NCBI RefSeq assembly: GCF_039994875.1
Contig: NZ_CP121196.1
Span: 4,774,001-4,838,000 of the forward strand
DNA: 64,000 bases
Direction: 5' to 3'
From: Telmatobacter sp. DSM 110680
GTDB lineage: Bacteria; Acidobacteriota; Terriglobia; Terriglobales; Acidobacteriaceae
Under the pieces are notes generated by a model. It did not search any database. It was not told the origin of the DNA and worked only from the letters and a program-made list of their open reading frames with translations. Shown here piece after piece: positions 8,282 to 16,195 of this stretch. The number at the start of each line of letters is the position of its first letter. Within the stretch, counting starts at the first letter, position 1. A program made the translations under genes and the position numbers.

Positions 8282-10972
8282 TTATTGCCCACGTTCGTAA
8301 TTGAGATTAGGCGACAGCCATCGCTCAGCTTCGTGCAGGTTCATCCCCTTGCGCTCCGCGTAATCGGCAACCTGATCGCGATCAATCTTTCCAAGCGAGA
8401 AATAGCGCGACTCTGGGTGTGCGAAGTACAGCCCGCTCACACTCGATCCCGGCCACATGGCGAACGACTCTGTAATGCGAATGCCGGTATTGCCCTCAAC
8501 ATCGAGCAACCGCCAGATAGTCCCCTTCTCCGTGTGATCGGGACAGGCAGGATATCCAGGCGCTGGACGGATGCCGCGATACTTTTCCTGAATCAGTTCT
8601 GCAGGGCTCAGGCCCTCAGCGCGACCGTAGCCCCACTCATCGCGCACACGCTTGTGCAGGCACTCCGCAAAAGCCTCGGCAAGCCTGTCGGCAAGCGCCT
8701 CCGCCATGATGGCGTTGTAGTCGTCGTGATCGGCGCGATAGCGATCGGTCATCTCCTTCAACCCGATGCCGGTAGTTACGGCGAATGCGCCAATGTGATC
8801 CTGCAAGCCAGTCGCTTTAGGAGCAATGAAATCGGCAAGCGAACGACAAGGCTCGCTGCCTTCCTTATTCGCCTGCTGGCGCAGGAAGTGAAACCGATCG
8901 AGCACCTTGCCCCGCGCTCCGTCTACGTAGAGCTCGACGTCATCGGATACCGCCGACGCGGGAAATAGCCCATAGACGCCGCGCGCAGTCAGCAGTTTCT
9001 TCTCGATAATGGTGTCGAGAAGCGCGTTGCCTTCCTTGAAGATTTGCCGCGCCTGCTCTCCCTGCTTCTCATCCTCGAGGATGCGCGGATAAACGCCTTT
9101 GAGTTCCCAGGCGTGAAAGAACGGCGTCCAATCGATGAATTCCCGGAGCGTAGCGAGCGGGAAATCATCAAGCACGCGCACGCCCGTAAATTCAGGGACA
9201 GGCAAATCCTCAGCGCGCCACTCGATCGGCGTATGCCGCGCGCGCGCAGTCTCAATCGAAACCGTCTTCTGTTTCGGAGTGCTGTAGGCTTTGCGAACCG
9301 CCTCATATTCCGCTCGATGCTGTGCCACGAAATCCGCCTTGCCATCGTCGCTCAGCAGGCTGGTTGTCGCAGGCACAGCCCGGCTCGCATCCACAATGTG
9401 AACGACGGGCTCGCTGTAGTGAGGTGCAATTTTCACTGCCGTGTGCGCGCGGCTGGTGGTGGCTCCGCCGATCAGCAGCGGCTGCTTGAATCCCTGGCGC
9501 TCCATCTCGCGGGCGACGTGCACCATCTCATCCAGAGAAGGTGTAATCAATCCGCTCAATCCAATGATGTCAGCGTTTTCAGCCTTGGCGCGTTCCAGAA
9601 TTTTCTCCGCCGGAACCATCACGCCGAGGTCGATCACTTCGAAATTGTTACAGGCTAGCACCACGCCCACGATGTTTTTCCCGATGTCGTGGACATCACC
9701 TTTCACGGTAGCAAGCACGATCTTTCCCTGCGCCTTCACAACCTGGCCAGCAGCAGCCATCGCTGCTTTTTCCGCTTCCATAAACGGAAATAGATAGGCA
9801 ACCGCCTTCTTCATCACGCGAGCAGACTTCACCACCTGCGGAAGAAACATCTTGCCGGCGCCGAACAAATCGCCAACCACGCTCATCCCCGCCATCAGCG
9901 GGCCTTCGATCACCAGCAGCGGCCGGCCAAGCTTCGCCCGCGCTTCCTCAGTGTCGACCTCGATGTAGTTGTCAATGCCCTTCACCAGCGCATGCGTCAA
10001 ACGATCTTCGACTGTACCGTTGCGCCATTCTTCAGTCTTCTTTTCTGCTACCGCCTCTCCCTCGCCTTTAAGCGTCTCGCCGTATTCGACCAGGCGTTCT
10101 GTGGCGTCAGGCCTGCGGTTCAGCAGCACATCTTCAACCAGTTCTTTAAGCTTCGGCTCAATCTCCTCGTACACCTCGAGCATCCCCGCATTCACGATGC
10201 CCATGTCGAGACCCGCAGCAATGGCGTGATACAAAAACGCCGAATGCATGGCCTCGCGCACACGGTTGTTGCCGCGAAAGCTGAAGGAGATATTCGAAAC
10301 ACCACCGCTCACCTTGGCGTGTGGAAGGTTCGCCTTGATCCAACGCGTGGCGTTGATGAAGTCGACGGCGTAGTTGTTGTGCTCCTCCATGCCGGTGGCG
10401 ACGGTGAGGATATTCGGATCGAAGATGATGTCTTCGGCTGGAAATCCGACTCTGTCGACAAGAATCTTGTAGGCTCGTTCGCAGACGCGGATCTTGTCTT
10501 CGTAACTCGCTGCCTGACCCTGCTCGTCAAAAGCCATCACTACCGCGGCAGCGCCATACTTCAACACCGTGGCCGCGTGTTCACAGAACTTGCCCTCACC
10601 TTCCTTCAGTGAAATCGAATTCACAATGCCCTTGCCCTGCAGGCATTTCAGTCCCGCCTGAAGGACGGCCCAATTCGACGAATCGATCATGAATGGCACT
10701 TTGGCGACTTCGGGCTCGCTCCCAAGCAACTGCAGAAAGCGAGTCATTGCCTTGACTCCGTCGATCATGCCCTCGTCCATGCAAATATCCAGAACGTTCG
10801 CCCCGTTCTCCACCTGCTGCCTGGCGACGCTGACGGCTTCTTCGTATTTACCGTCCTTCACAAGTCGCGCGAACTTGGGAGAACCGGCAACGTTGGTTCG
10901 CTCGCCGATCATGATGAAGACGCCGGCTTGCTGGGTGAATGGCTGCGATCCCGACAGGCGAAGAGGCTTCAT
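8282..10972 (-). CDS. metH: Methionine synthase, pterin/B12/activation part (split MetH)
   Basis: An 896-residue protein equal to MetH without its homocysteine-binding module. It begins RLSGSQPF and MIGERTNVAGS, the linker and start of the methyltetrahydrofolate-binding barrel. A cobalamin cap follows, then the B12-binding Rossmann domain with the lower-ligand motif DVHDIG (Asp426, His428, Gly431). The C-terminal SAM-binding reactivation domain has RPAPGYPACPDHTEK and SVSGLYFAHPESRYF. It transfers methyl from 5-methyl-THF through cob(I)alamin to homocysteine in complex with the product of the upstream gene. The ATG overlaps that gene's stop codon (ATGA), indicating translational coupling. Confidence 0.95.
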   Translation of the reverse strand: MKPLRLSGSQPFTQQAGVFIMIGERTNVAGSPKFARLVKDGKYEEAVSVARQQVENGANVLDICMDEGMIDGVKAMTRFLQLLGSEPEVAKVPFMIDSSNWAVLQAGLKCLQGKGIVNSISLKEGEGKFCEHAATVLKYGAAAVVMAFDEQGQAASYEDKIRVCERAYKILVDRVGFPAEDIIFDPNILTVATGMEEHNNYAVDFINATRWIKANLPHAKVSGGVSNISFSFRGNNRVREAMHSAFLYHAIAAGLDMGIVNAGMLEVYEEIEPKLKELVEDVLLNRRPDATERLVEYGETLKGEGEAVAEKKTEEWRNGTVEDRLTHALVKGIDNYIEVDTEEARAKLGRPLLVIEGPLMAGMSVVGDLFGAGKMFLPQVVKSARVMKKAVAYLFPFMEAEKAAMAAAGQVVKAQGKIVLATVKGDVHDIGKNIVGVVLACNNFEVIDLGVMVPAEKILERAKAENADIIGLSGLITPSLDEMVHVAREMERQGFKQPLLIGGATTSRAHTAVKIAPHYSEPVVHIVDASRAVPATTSLLSDDGKADFVAQHRAEYEAVRKAYSTPKQKTVSIETARARHTPIEWRAEDLPVPEFTGVRVLDDFPLATLREFIDWTPFFHAWELKGVYPRILEDEKQGEQARQIFKEGNALLDTIIEKKLLTARGVYGLFPASAVSDDVELYVDGARGKVLDRFHFLRQQANKEGSEPCRSLADFIAPKATGLQDHIGAFAVTTGIGLKEMTDRYRADHDDYNAIMAEALADRLAEAFAECLHKRVRDEWGYGRAEGLSPAELIQEKYRGIRPAPGYPACPDHTEKGTIWRLLDVEGNTGIRITESFAMWPGSSVSGLYFAHPESRYFSLGKIDRDQVADYAERKGMNLHEAERWLSPNLNYERGQ

Positions 10973-12096
10973 GCTGCGACACCTTCGTTCGCATCGGACT
11001 CCGCTTCGGACCTCTCGCCCAATTCTCGCGGGGGTAGGCCCTCAAGCGCCTTGGCGATCGCCGCAATATGTTCCGGCGTATTGCCGCAGCACCCGCCGGC
11101 AATATTGATCAGCCCCGCCTTCGCAAATTCGCTTAGATAGCGAGCCATATCCTCCGGTCCAAGATCGAAACCTGTCGCAGATAAAGGGTTGGGCAACCCC
11201 GCATTTGGATAACACGAGATCGCGACATTTGCTTTTTCGGAGAGCTCGGACAGGAATGGATACATCAGGTCAGGACCCAGGGAACAATTCAATCCCACCG
11301 CCAGCGGCTTCACGTGCTCAACCGCATTCCAGAAGGCCTCAGTAGTCTGCGCAGAAATCAGCGTCTCTCCACCGCGACCTACAGCCGCTGAAATCATCAC
11401 CGGCAGCTCGACTCCATCCTCATCGAACACTTCGCGAATCGCCACCAGCGCGGCCTTGGCGTTCAGCGAGTCGAAGATCGTCTCGACGAGCAGGAATTCT
11501 ACACCGCCCGCGATCAGCGCCCGTACCTGTTCCGCATAGGCCGTCTTTACCTGGTCGAAGGTCACCGAACGGAATCCCGGATCGTTGGCATCCGGCGAAT
11601 TCGACAACGACACCGTCAATGGCCCGATCGATCCAGCCACGAATCTCGGTCTGCCTGTTTGTTTCCCAACGCGATCGGCCCACTCCCGACAAATCTTTGC
11701 GGACACCTCGTTGATCTCCCACGCCAAGCCCTTCAAGAACGGATCGTCAATGATCTTCTGATAGAAGTCCGGATCTTTCCGTCCACCATGCTCGCGTGGG
11801 TCGTCGACAAAGAACTCGCTCTGCGAAATGGTCGTCGCGCCAAAAGTATTGGTCTCGATGATGTCGGCGCCGGCCTCGAGAAAGCGCCGGTGGATGTCGC
11901 CGATCATTTTCGGCTGCGTCAGAACAAACAGGTCGCCGTTATTCTTCAGGTCCTTCTTGGCGTCCTTGAACCGTTCGCCACGGATGTCCGCCTCGGTCAT
12001 GCCATAGGTACGAATGGTCGTACCCATCGCGCCATCGATAATGGCGATGCGGTTCTTGAGAATTTCTACCAGGGGATGTTGGGATGTCGTCGTCAT
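10969..12096 (-). CDS. metH: Methionine synthase, homocysteine-binding part (split MetH)
   Basis: A 375-residue homocysteine S-methyltransferase domain (PF02574): IAIIDGAMGTTIRTYG at the N-terminus, ADIIETNTFGAT, and the zinc cysteines in GLNCSLGP and in GGCCGN near residue 336. It aligns with MetH residues up to the sequence TPEHIAAIAKALEGLPPREL, where the E. coli protein continues into the pterin domain. Here a short Glu/Ala tail and a stop follow instead. The stop overlaps the next gene's ATG by four bases, so both halves should be made together. I see no riboswitch-like structure in the 150 bp upstream. Confidence 0.93.
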   Translation of the reverse strand: MTTTSQHPLVEILKNRIAIIDGAMGTTIRTYGMTEADIRGERFKDAKKDLKNNGDLFVLTQPKMIGDIHRRFLEAGADIIETNTFGATTISQSEFFVDDPREHGGRKDPDFYQKIIDDPFLKGLAWEINEVSAKICREWADRVGKQTGRPRFVAGSIGPLTVSLSNSPDANDPGFRSVTFDQVKTAYAEQVRALIAGGVEFLLVETIFDSLNAKAALVAIREVFDEDGVELPVMISAAVGRGGETLISAQTTEAFWNAVEHVKPLAVGLNCSLGPDLMYPFLSELSEKANVAISCYPNAGLPNPLSATGFDLGPEDMARYLSEFAKAGLINIAGGCCGNTPEHIAAIAKALEGLPPRELGERSEAESDANEGVAA

Positions 12097-12248
12097 ATCT
12101 CTTTGATGATTGTAAGAGGGTTACGGACCGGCAGTTCAACTTGGTACAGGGAACAGGGATAAACCGGAGGCAGAGTGGGGGATTGAGCGGCCAAATTGTT
12201 ACTCAGACTAAGTTCTGGAATCTCTCAGCCTGTCGAAGACGCGGAACG

Positions 12249-12719
12249 CTACCGAGCGGCCGCAATCGCACTGACGGGCAGCAGCATATCTTCTTTGCGC
12301 ATCACCAGGTTCGTGGCATTCAAGCTGGCCAGTTCAAACGCGTGGCCGTGCGTAATGGCGTCGGTGGGACAGGCTTCGACACAGTATCCGCAGAAGATGC
12401 AACGGTTGTAGTCGATGTTGTAGACCTTCGCGTACCGCTCTGAAGACGAGATGCGAACTTCGTCAGTGTTCTCCGCCGCTTCGATAAAAATGCAGTTGGC
12501 CGGGCAGGCTGCCGCGCACAAAAAGCAGGCGACGCACTTTTCCAAGCCGTTTTCATCCCTCTGCAGTACATGTCCGCCGCGGAAGCGCTGCTCAAACTTC
12601 GCGCCGCGCATCGCCCCCTTGCCATCGGGATAGTTTTCAACATTGGTGGGCTGCAGCATCTCCCCGAAGGTGATGCTCATTCCCTTGGCAATCGCCGCTA
12701 TATTGCGTACAACCGACAT
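12249..12719 (-). CDS. nuoI: NADH-quinone oxidoreductase subunit I (solitary)
   Basis: A 156-residue ferredoxin-like subunit with two 4Fe-4S motifs, CVACFLCAAACPANC and CIFCGYCVEACPTDA, spaced as in NuoI, which carries clusters N6a and N6b of complex I. The N-terminal MSITFGEMLQPTNVENYP and FRGGHVLQRDENGLEKC are also NuoI-like. The length is usual for the family. No other nuo gene is next to it: metH follows downstream, and a divergent secreted-protein gene lies upstream. It may be an extra copy or belong to a dispersed complex I set. Confidence 0.9.
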   Translation of the reverse strand: MSVVRNIAAIAKGMSITFGEMLQPTNVENYPDGKGAMRGAKFEQRFRGGHVLQRDENGLEKCVACFLCAAACPANCIFIEAAENTDEVRISSSERYAKVYNIDYNRCIFCGYCVEACPTDAITHGHAFELASLNATNLVMRKEDMLLPVSAIAAAR

Positions 12720-12757
12720 GGCATCAGTATACGATGGATGCCTGGAGGCGACTACCC

Positions 12758-13345
12758 ATGCGGCGCAGGGCCATCCAACTCATCTTGTCACTGGCGCTCG
12801 TCCCCGCAGCGGCAGTAAGTCAACTTCCCGATAACCCCAATACTGGACCTGGCGGAGTTCCGTTTCGTCCCCCGGGCCCGCTTGACACCTCGCGCACGCG
12901 GCAGCAAGCCGACCAGGGGCGTGACGCTATGGATACTCCTCTGAAAATCAGCTACGGCAAGAAATCTGCCGAATGGACAGCGACCAAACTGGCGCCATTG
13001 CCGCATGAGACTATTCAGGCGACTAATGAGCGTACTCAATCGCAAGAAACTTACTCCGGAGTTCCGCTGATGGCGCTGCTGGTGGAACTTGGGGTTCCGC
13101 AAAAGCTCAAGGGTAAGGATTTCCGCCTTTACGTGGTCGCGGAAGGTCGCGATGGCAACAAGGTAGTGTATTCGCTCGGAGAAATCTCACCCGATGTTCA
13201 CGAAGGCTCAGTCCTGCTGGCCGATAGCGTCGACGGCAGACCTCTCGGCGATAGCGGACCCATTGCGTTGATATGTTCTGGAGAGCGCCGTCCGGCACGT
13301 TGGATCCGCGGAGTCGTTTCCATTAAAGTGCAAGCGGCTGATTAG
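12758..13345 (+). CDS. Secreted protein, molybdopterin-oxidoreductase-fold-like
   Basis: About 195 residues with a signal peptide (MRRRAIQLILSLALVPAAAVSQ). The mature part (LKISYGKKSAEWTATKL, TYSGVPLMALLVELGV, ENTLP-like VLLADSVDG, GPIALICSGERRPARWIRGVVSIKV) resembles in order and spacing the core of the sulfite-oxidase-type molybdopterin-binding domain found in small YedY-like and standalone proteins. I see no cysteine placed as the molybdenum ligand, so an enzymatic role is doubtful. ATG at 12758 has GGAGG nine bases upstream and is preferred to 12734. Function unknown. Confidence 0.5.
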   Translation: MRRRAIQLILSLALVPAAAVSQLPDNPNTGPGGVPFRPPGPLDTSRTRQQADQGRDAMDTPLKISYGKKSAEWTATKLAPLPHETIQATNERTQSQETYSGVPLMALLVELGVPQKLKGKDFRLYVVAEGRDGNKVVYSLGEISPDVHEGSVLLADSVDGRPLGDSGPIALICSGERRPARWIRGVVSIKVQAAD

Positions 13346-13369
13346 ATCTAGCTGATCAAGAGAATCAGG

Positions 13370-13409
13370 CAGAGTGGCTATTTCGAAATCTTCGAGAATA
13401 GCCACTCTG
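13370..13409. terminator. Bidirectional hairpin terminator
   Basis: A perfect 13-bp inverted repeat (CAGAGTGGCTATT ... AATAGCCACTCTG) with a 14-base loop sits between two convergent genes, 24 bp after the plus-strand stop and 18 bp before the minus-strand stop. Confidence 0.75.
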
Positions 13410-13427
13410 CGCCCGTCATTCCGTGCG

Positions 13428-15098
13428 TTACTGCGGTTTCTTGTCTTTTTCTCCCGGCTTTTGCGGAGGCGCAGGTTTCCGTTCAGGCGCGGCCTTCTGT
13501 GCCGGCGCCGCATGCTGCTGCGGACCCGGTTGCTGGGCCTGTGGATGAGCGACAGGCGCGGGACGCTGCTGCTCCATCCGTTGCGGAGGTTCCTGGTGCT
13601 GGGGCTGGGGAGCCTGTCGCTGCTGAGGCGGCGCTTGACGCTCTTGCGGCGGAGGAGCCTGATGCTGCTGCACAGGAGCCGGACGCTCAGGTGCCGCCTG
13701 TTGCTGCGGATGTTGTACCGGGGCGGGACGCTGTTCCTGCTGGGGACGCTGCGGCTGAGGCGCCTGATGTTGAGGCACAGGCTGCGCACGCTGTTGCGGC
13801 ATTTGCCGCTCCGGCGCGGGCTGAACATGCTGCTGCGGTGCCTGCTGCTGGGGTACAGGCTGTGGGCGCACAGGCTGCTGAACCGGAGCTGGATGCTGCT
13901 GCTGTTGCGGCATGGGTTGCTGCTGACGTTGTGCGGGCTGGCCGTTCAGGGCTGGCTGATTCGGCCGTCCTGCAGCAGGTTGTTCACCCTTTGATTGGGG
14001 CTGCGGAACAGGTTGTGCAGTGCGAGGCGCGTTTGCAACCGGTACGGACTGAGGATTGCTGCCGGGAACGGGCCGCATCGGAACCGGCGCAGGAGGACGG
14101 ATGTTGTGATCGGCCGGAAGCGGTTGCGCGACGGCTACGGTCTGCGGCCTTCCGTGATTTACCGCAACGAAGTTGGCACGATTCGATTTCGCGGCCTGCA
14201 TCTGCTGCACTTGAGCCGTCATGGGAGGATTGTGCTGCTCGTGCAGGGCCGCTATGTCGCTCGGTCGCGGTTTTGCCTGCACGCCGCCGGGGCCGTTGTA
14301 GCTGACGCGGTTTACGGTGTTCGTGTTGTTGATAACCGTGTAGTTGTATACATTGTGAACCGTCGTCGTATTCACGTTGTTCACCGAGCGGTTGTAGTCG
14401 AAATGATCTCCCTGCCAGTAACCGCCTTGGTAGCCGGAACCGACGTATCCGAATCCGTAGTTGATGCCGCCGTAGTAGCCAATGTGGCGTCCCCAGTAGC
14501 CGCGATGCCATCCATACCGGTTGTGATTGTGGTCGTAGTCCCAATATCCCGGAGTCCACAGCGCACCCTGATACGGCGCGGACACCCATGCACCAGGAAC
14601 CCAGTAATACCCGTCGGAAGCATAGTTCCAGTAACCCGGTGTCCAGATGTAGTCATCACCGGGGCAAGGCGGTTGATCGTATTCAGGCAGCGGCGGCGGA
14701 GCCTGCGACGCGTAATCTACCGGCTGATCATAGTTGTCGTAGTTGTTGTAATAGTCAGGATTGTTGTAATCATCGCTGCCGTATTGGTCGGAATAGCCTG
14801 AGGCGCGGTCACCGTCGGAGCGGTCACGGTCAGACCGGCGTCTGTCGCTCGGATAGCTCGACGGAGGAGCGCTTTGCGGATAGCTATTGGAGGCTGGTGC
14901 GTTTTCGTCATATCCGGTGGGCTGGGTCGAGGCGTTGGAAATTGGCGCCACGTTCGCCGCGGCTGGGTCTTGCGATGGATTCTGATCCTGCGCTTGATTC
15001 GTAGGGGCCGGGGTCTGATTACTTTTACATCCTGCGGAGCCCATTGCAATTGCGACAGAGAGTGACATCAAAACTAAATATCGGGGGAAATTATTCAT
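13428..15098 (-). CDS. YXWGXW-repeat lipoprotein with Gln/Pro-rich tail
   Basis: About 556 residues. The N-terminus (MNNFPRYLVLMSLSVAIAMGSAGC) is a lipoprotein signal with a GSAGC lipobox. A low-complexity Asp/Arg/Tyr region follows, then repeats of the aromatic type IWTPGYWNY, YWVPGAWV and LWTPGYWDY, typical of the YXWGXW family, then a Gly/Tyr-rich and an Asn/Thr/Val-rich stretch. The last 200 residues are almost entirely Gln, Pro and Ala (for example PAPVQQPVRPQPVPQQQ), which suggests an extended, wall-spanning or adhesive segment. GAGG lies seven bases before ATG 15098; the upstream extension of the frame is not used. Function in this family is unknown. Confidence 0.8.
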   Translation of the reverse strand: MNNFPRYLVLMSLSVAIAMGSAGCKSNQTPAPTNQAQDQNPSQDPAAANVAPISNASTQPTGYDENAPASNSYPQSAPPSSYPSDRRRSDRDRSDGDRASGYSDQYGSDDYNNPDYYNNYDNYDQPVDYASQAPPPLPEYDQPPCPGDDYIWTPGYWNYASDGYYWVPGAWVSAPYQGALWTPGYWDYDHNHNRYGWHRGYWGRHIGYYGGINYGFGYVGSGYQGGYWQGDHFDYNRSVNNVNTTTVHNVYNYTVINNTNTVNRVSYNGPGGVQAKPRPSDIAALHEQHNPPMTAQVQQMQAAKSNRANFVAVNHGRPQTVAVAQPLPADHNIRPPAPVPMRPVPGSNPQSVPVANAPRTAQPVPQPQSKGEQPAAGRPNQPALNGQPAQRQQQPMPQQQQHPAPVQQPVRPQPVPQQQAPQQHVQPAPERQMPQQRAQPVPQHQAPQPQRPQQEQRPAPVQHPQQQAAPERPAPVQQHQAPPPQERQAPPQQRQAPQPQHQEPPQRMEQQRPAPVAHPQAQQPGPQQHAAPAQKAAPERKPAPPQKPGEKDKKPQ

Positions 15099-15252
15099 CT
15101 CTATACCTCTATGGCAGCTTGGATGCCGAAGTAGAGGCAAAGATTTGTATTCACTGGCGCTGGCCGCACACCCTTGGAAAACCAACTCCTACAAGCCATT
15201 CAAGGCAAAGGCTGAAGAGTCCGATCGGCATGAACCCTTGCTAATTCTCGAA

Positions 15253-16131
15253 CTATTGCTTTGAACCAGGAGGCCGCGACTGGCCCTGGTTGTTCGCTGG
15301 CGGAGAGGTCACCGGCTTGCGCTCATAGTGCGGCTTCTCGCTGCCTAGGCAGAGGGACGAATCTTGTCCCCGGCTGAGACCCGGAACCCCATCCTGCGCA
15401 CGGCACAGGCGGTCCTTCATGCTTGTAGCGTCCCTTCCAAAAAGCAACTGTGTTCGTTCCACGTCGCTTTGGGGGTCAAGATCGTAGCGATAGACTGCAT
15501 CCTCGGCCGTTTTGGTTTTGCCGTAGTCGAGGTGGCTCCAGGTGCCAAGCGTTTCACGACCGTTTTCATCGGCCATTACCGCAAACACCTGGGTATGGGT
15601 CACACCAACACCCGCATTCGAAACCCACACCGGAACTGCCTTGCCGCCTTGCATCCAGCGCGCCGCCCACGTGTGTTGCCGCAGGTCGTAGTGGAGCGCA
15701 GTAAAGTACGTCGTGGCCTGACAGTCGGTGCAGTCATCGTAGAGTGCGGCGAGTTCCCTGCCCTGACCCACGTTCAGCAGCAACCAATCCATGAGACGCA
15801 GATTCGCTCCATCCGCGATATGAGTCAGCATGCGATTACTGAGCGACACGCTCCAGATCGAAAAGGTGTCCCGGTTGGTCGCCGACTGCGGAGTCGCTCG
15901 AGTCGTCGTGATGACGAGTGCCGCATCATACTGCACACCGATTTCGCGAATCGCCGTCCATTTTTGCCCGTCAAGGGCGCGCGTCACCCAGACAGCAACA
16001 TCCTGGTCGCTTTGCGCATGAAAATCAATCCAGCGAAATGTATCGGGAGCTTGCGCAGTACATAGGGGAGTGATAGCGGCCAACACTACTGCCATCAATA
16101 CGTAAGCAGGTCGGCACAGAACAACACGCAT
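15253..16131 (-). CDS. Secreted protein of unknown function
   Basis: About 292 residues with a cleavable signal (MRVVLCRPAYVLMAVVLAAITPLCTAQA). The mature protein begins DTFRWIDFHAQSDQDVAVWVTRALDG and contains a CTDC motif near the middle; it ends in a Pro/Gly/Gln-rich tail. I do not recognise a family. It is on the same strand as the upstream copper-monooxygenase gene, about 65 bp after that gene's end, so it may be part of the same transcript and exported with it. ATG 16131 is chosen for the signal peptide; a GTG at 16182 would add 17 residues. Confidence 0.6.
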   Translation of the reverse strand: MRVVLCRPAYVLMAVVLAAITPLCTAQAPDTFRWIDFHAQSDQDVAVWVTRALDGQKWTAIREIGVQYDAALVITTTRATPQSATNRDTFSIWSVSLSNRMLTHIADGANLRLMDWLLLNVGQGRELAALYDDCTDCQATTYFTALHYDLRQHTWAARWMQGGKAVPVWVSNAGVGVTHTQVFAVMADENGRETLGTWSHLDYGKTKTAEDAVYRYDLDPQSDVERTQLLFGRDATSMKDRLCRAQDGVPGLSRGQDSSLCLGSEKPHYERKPVTSPPANNQGQSRPPGSKQ

Positions 16132-16195
16132 GGCTCTAGGTATATCAGAGACGATAAATATGTTGGCTGACGTCGCGTCCACCTGCGAATCGTTA

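Noticed and set aside
8282..12096. Frameshifted metH
   Set aside because: The two parts have clean termini, an ATGA overlap and split at a domain border, so a natural split is more likely than a sequencing error.
13374..14801. Long open frames on the plus strand opposite the YXWGXW lipoprotein gene
   Set aside because: They arise from the Gln/Pro/Ala codon bias of the minus-strand gene; translations are Arg/Leu or Ala/Asp-rich low complexity with no ribosome binding site.
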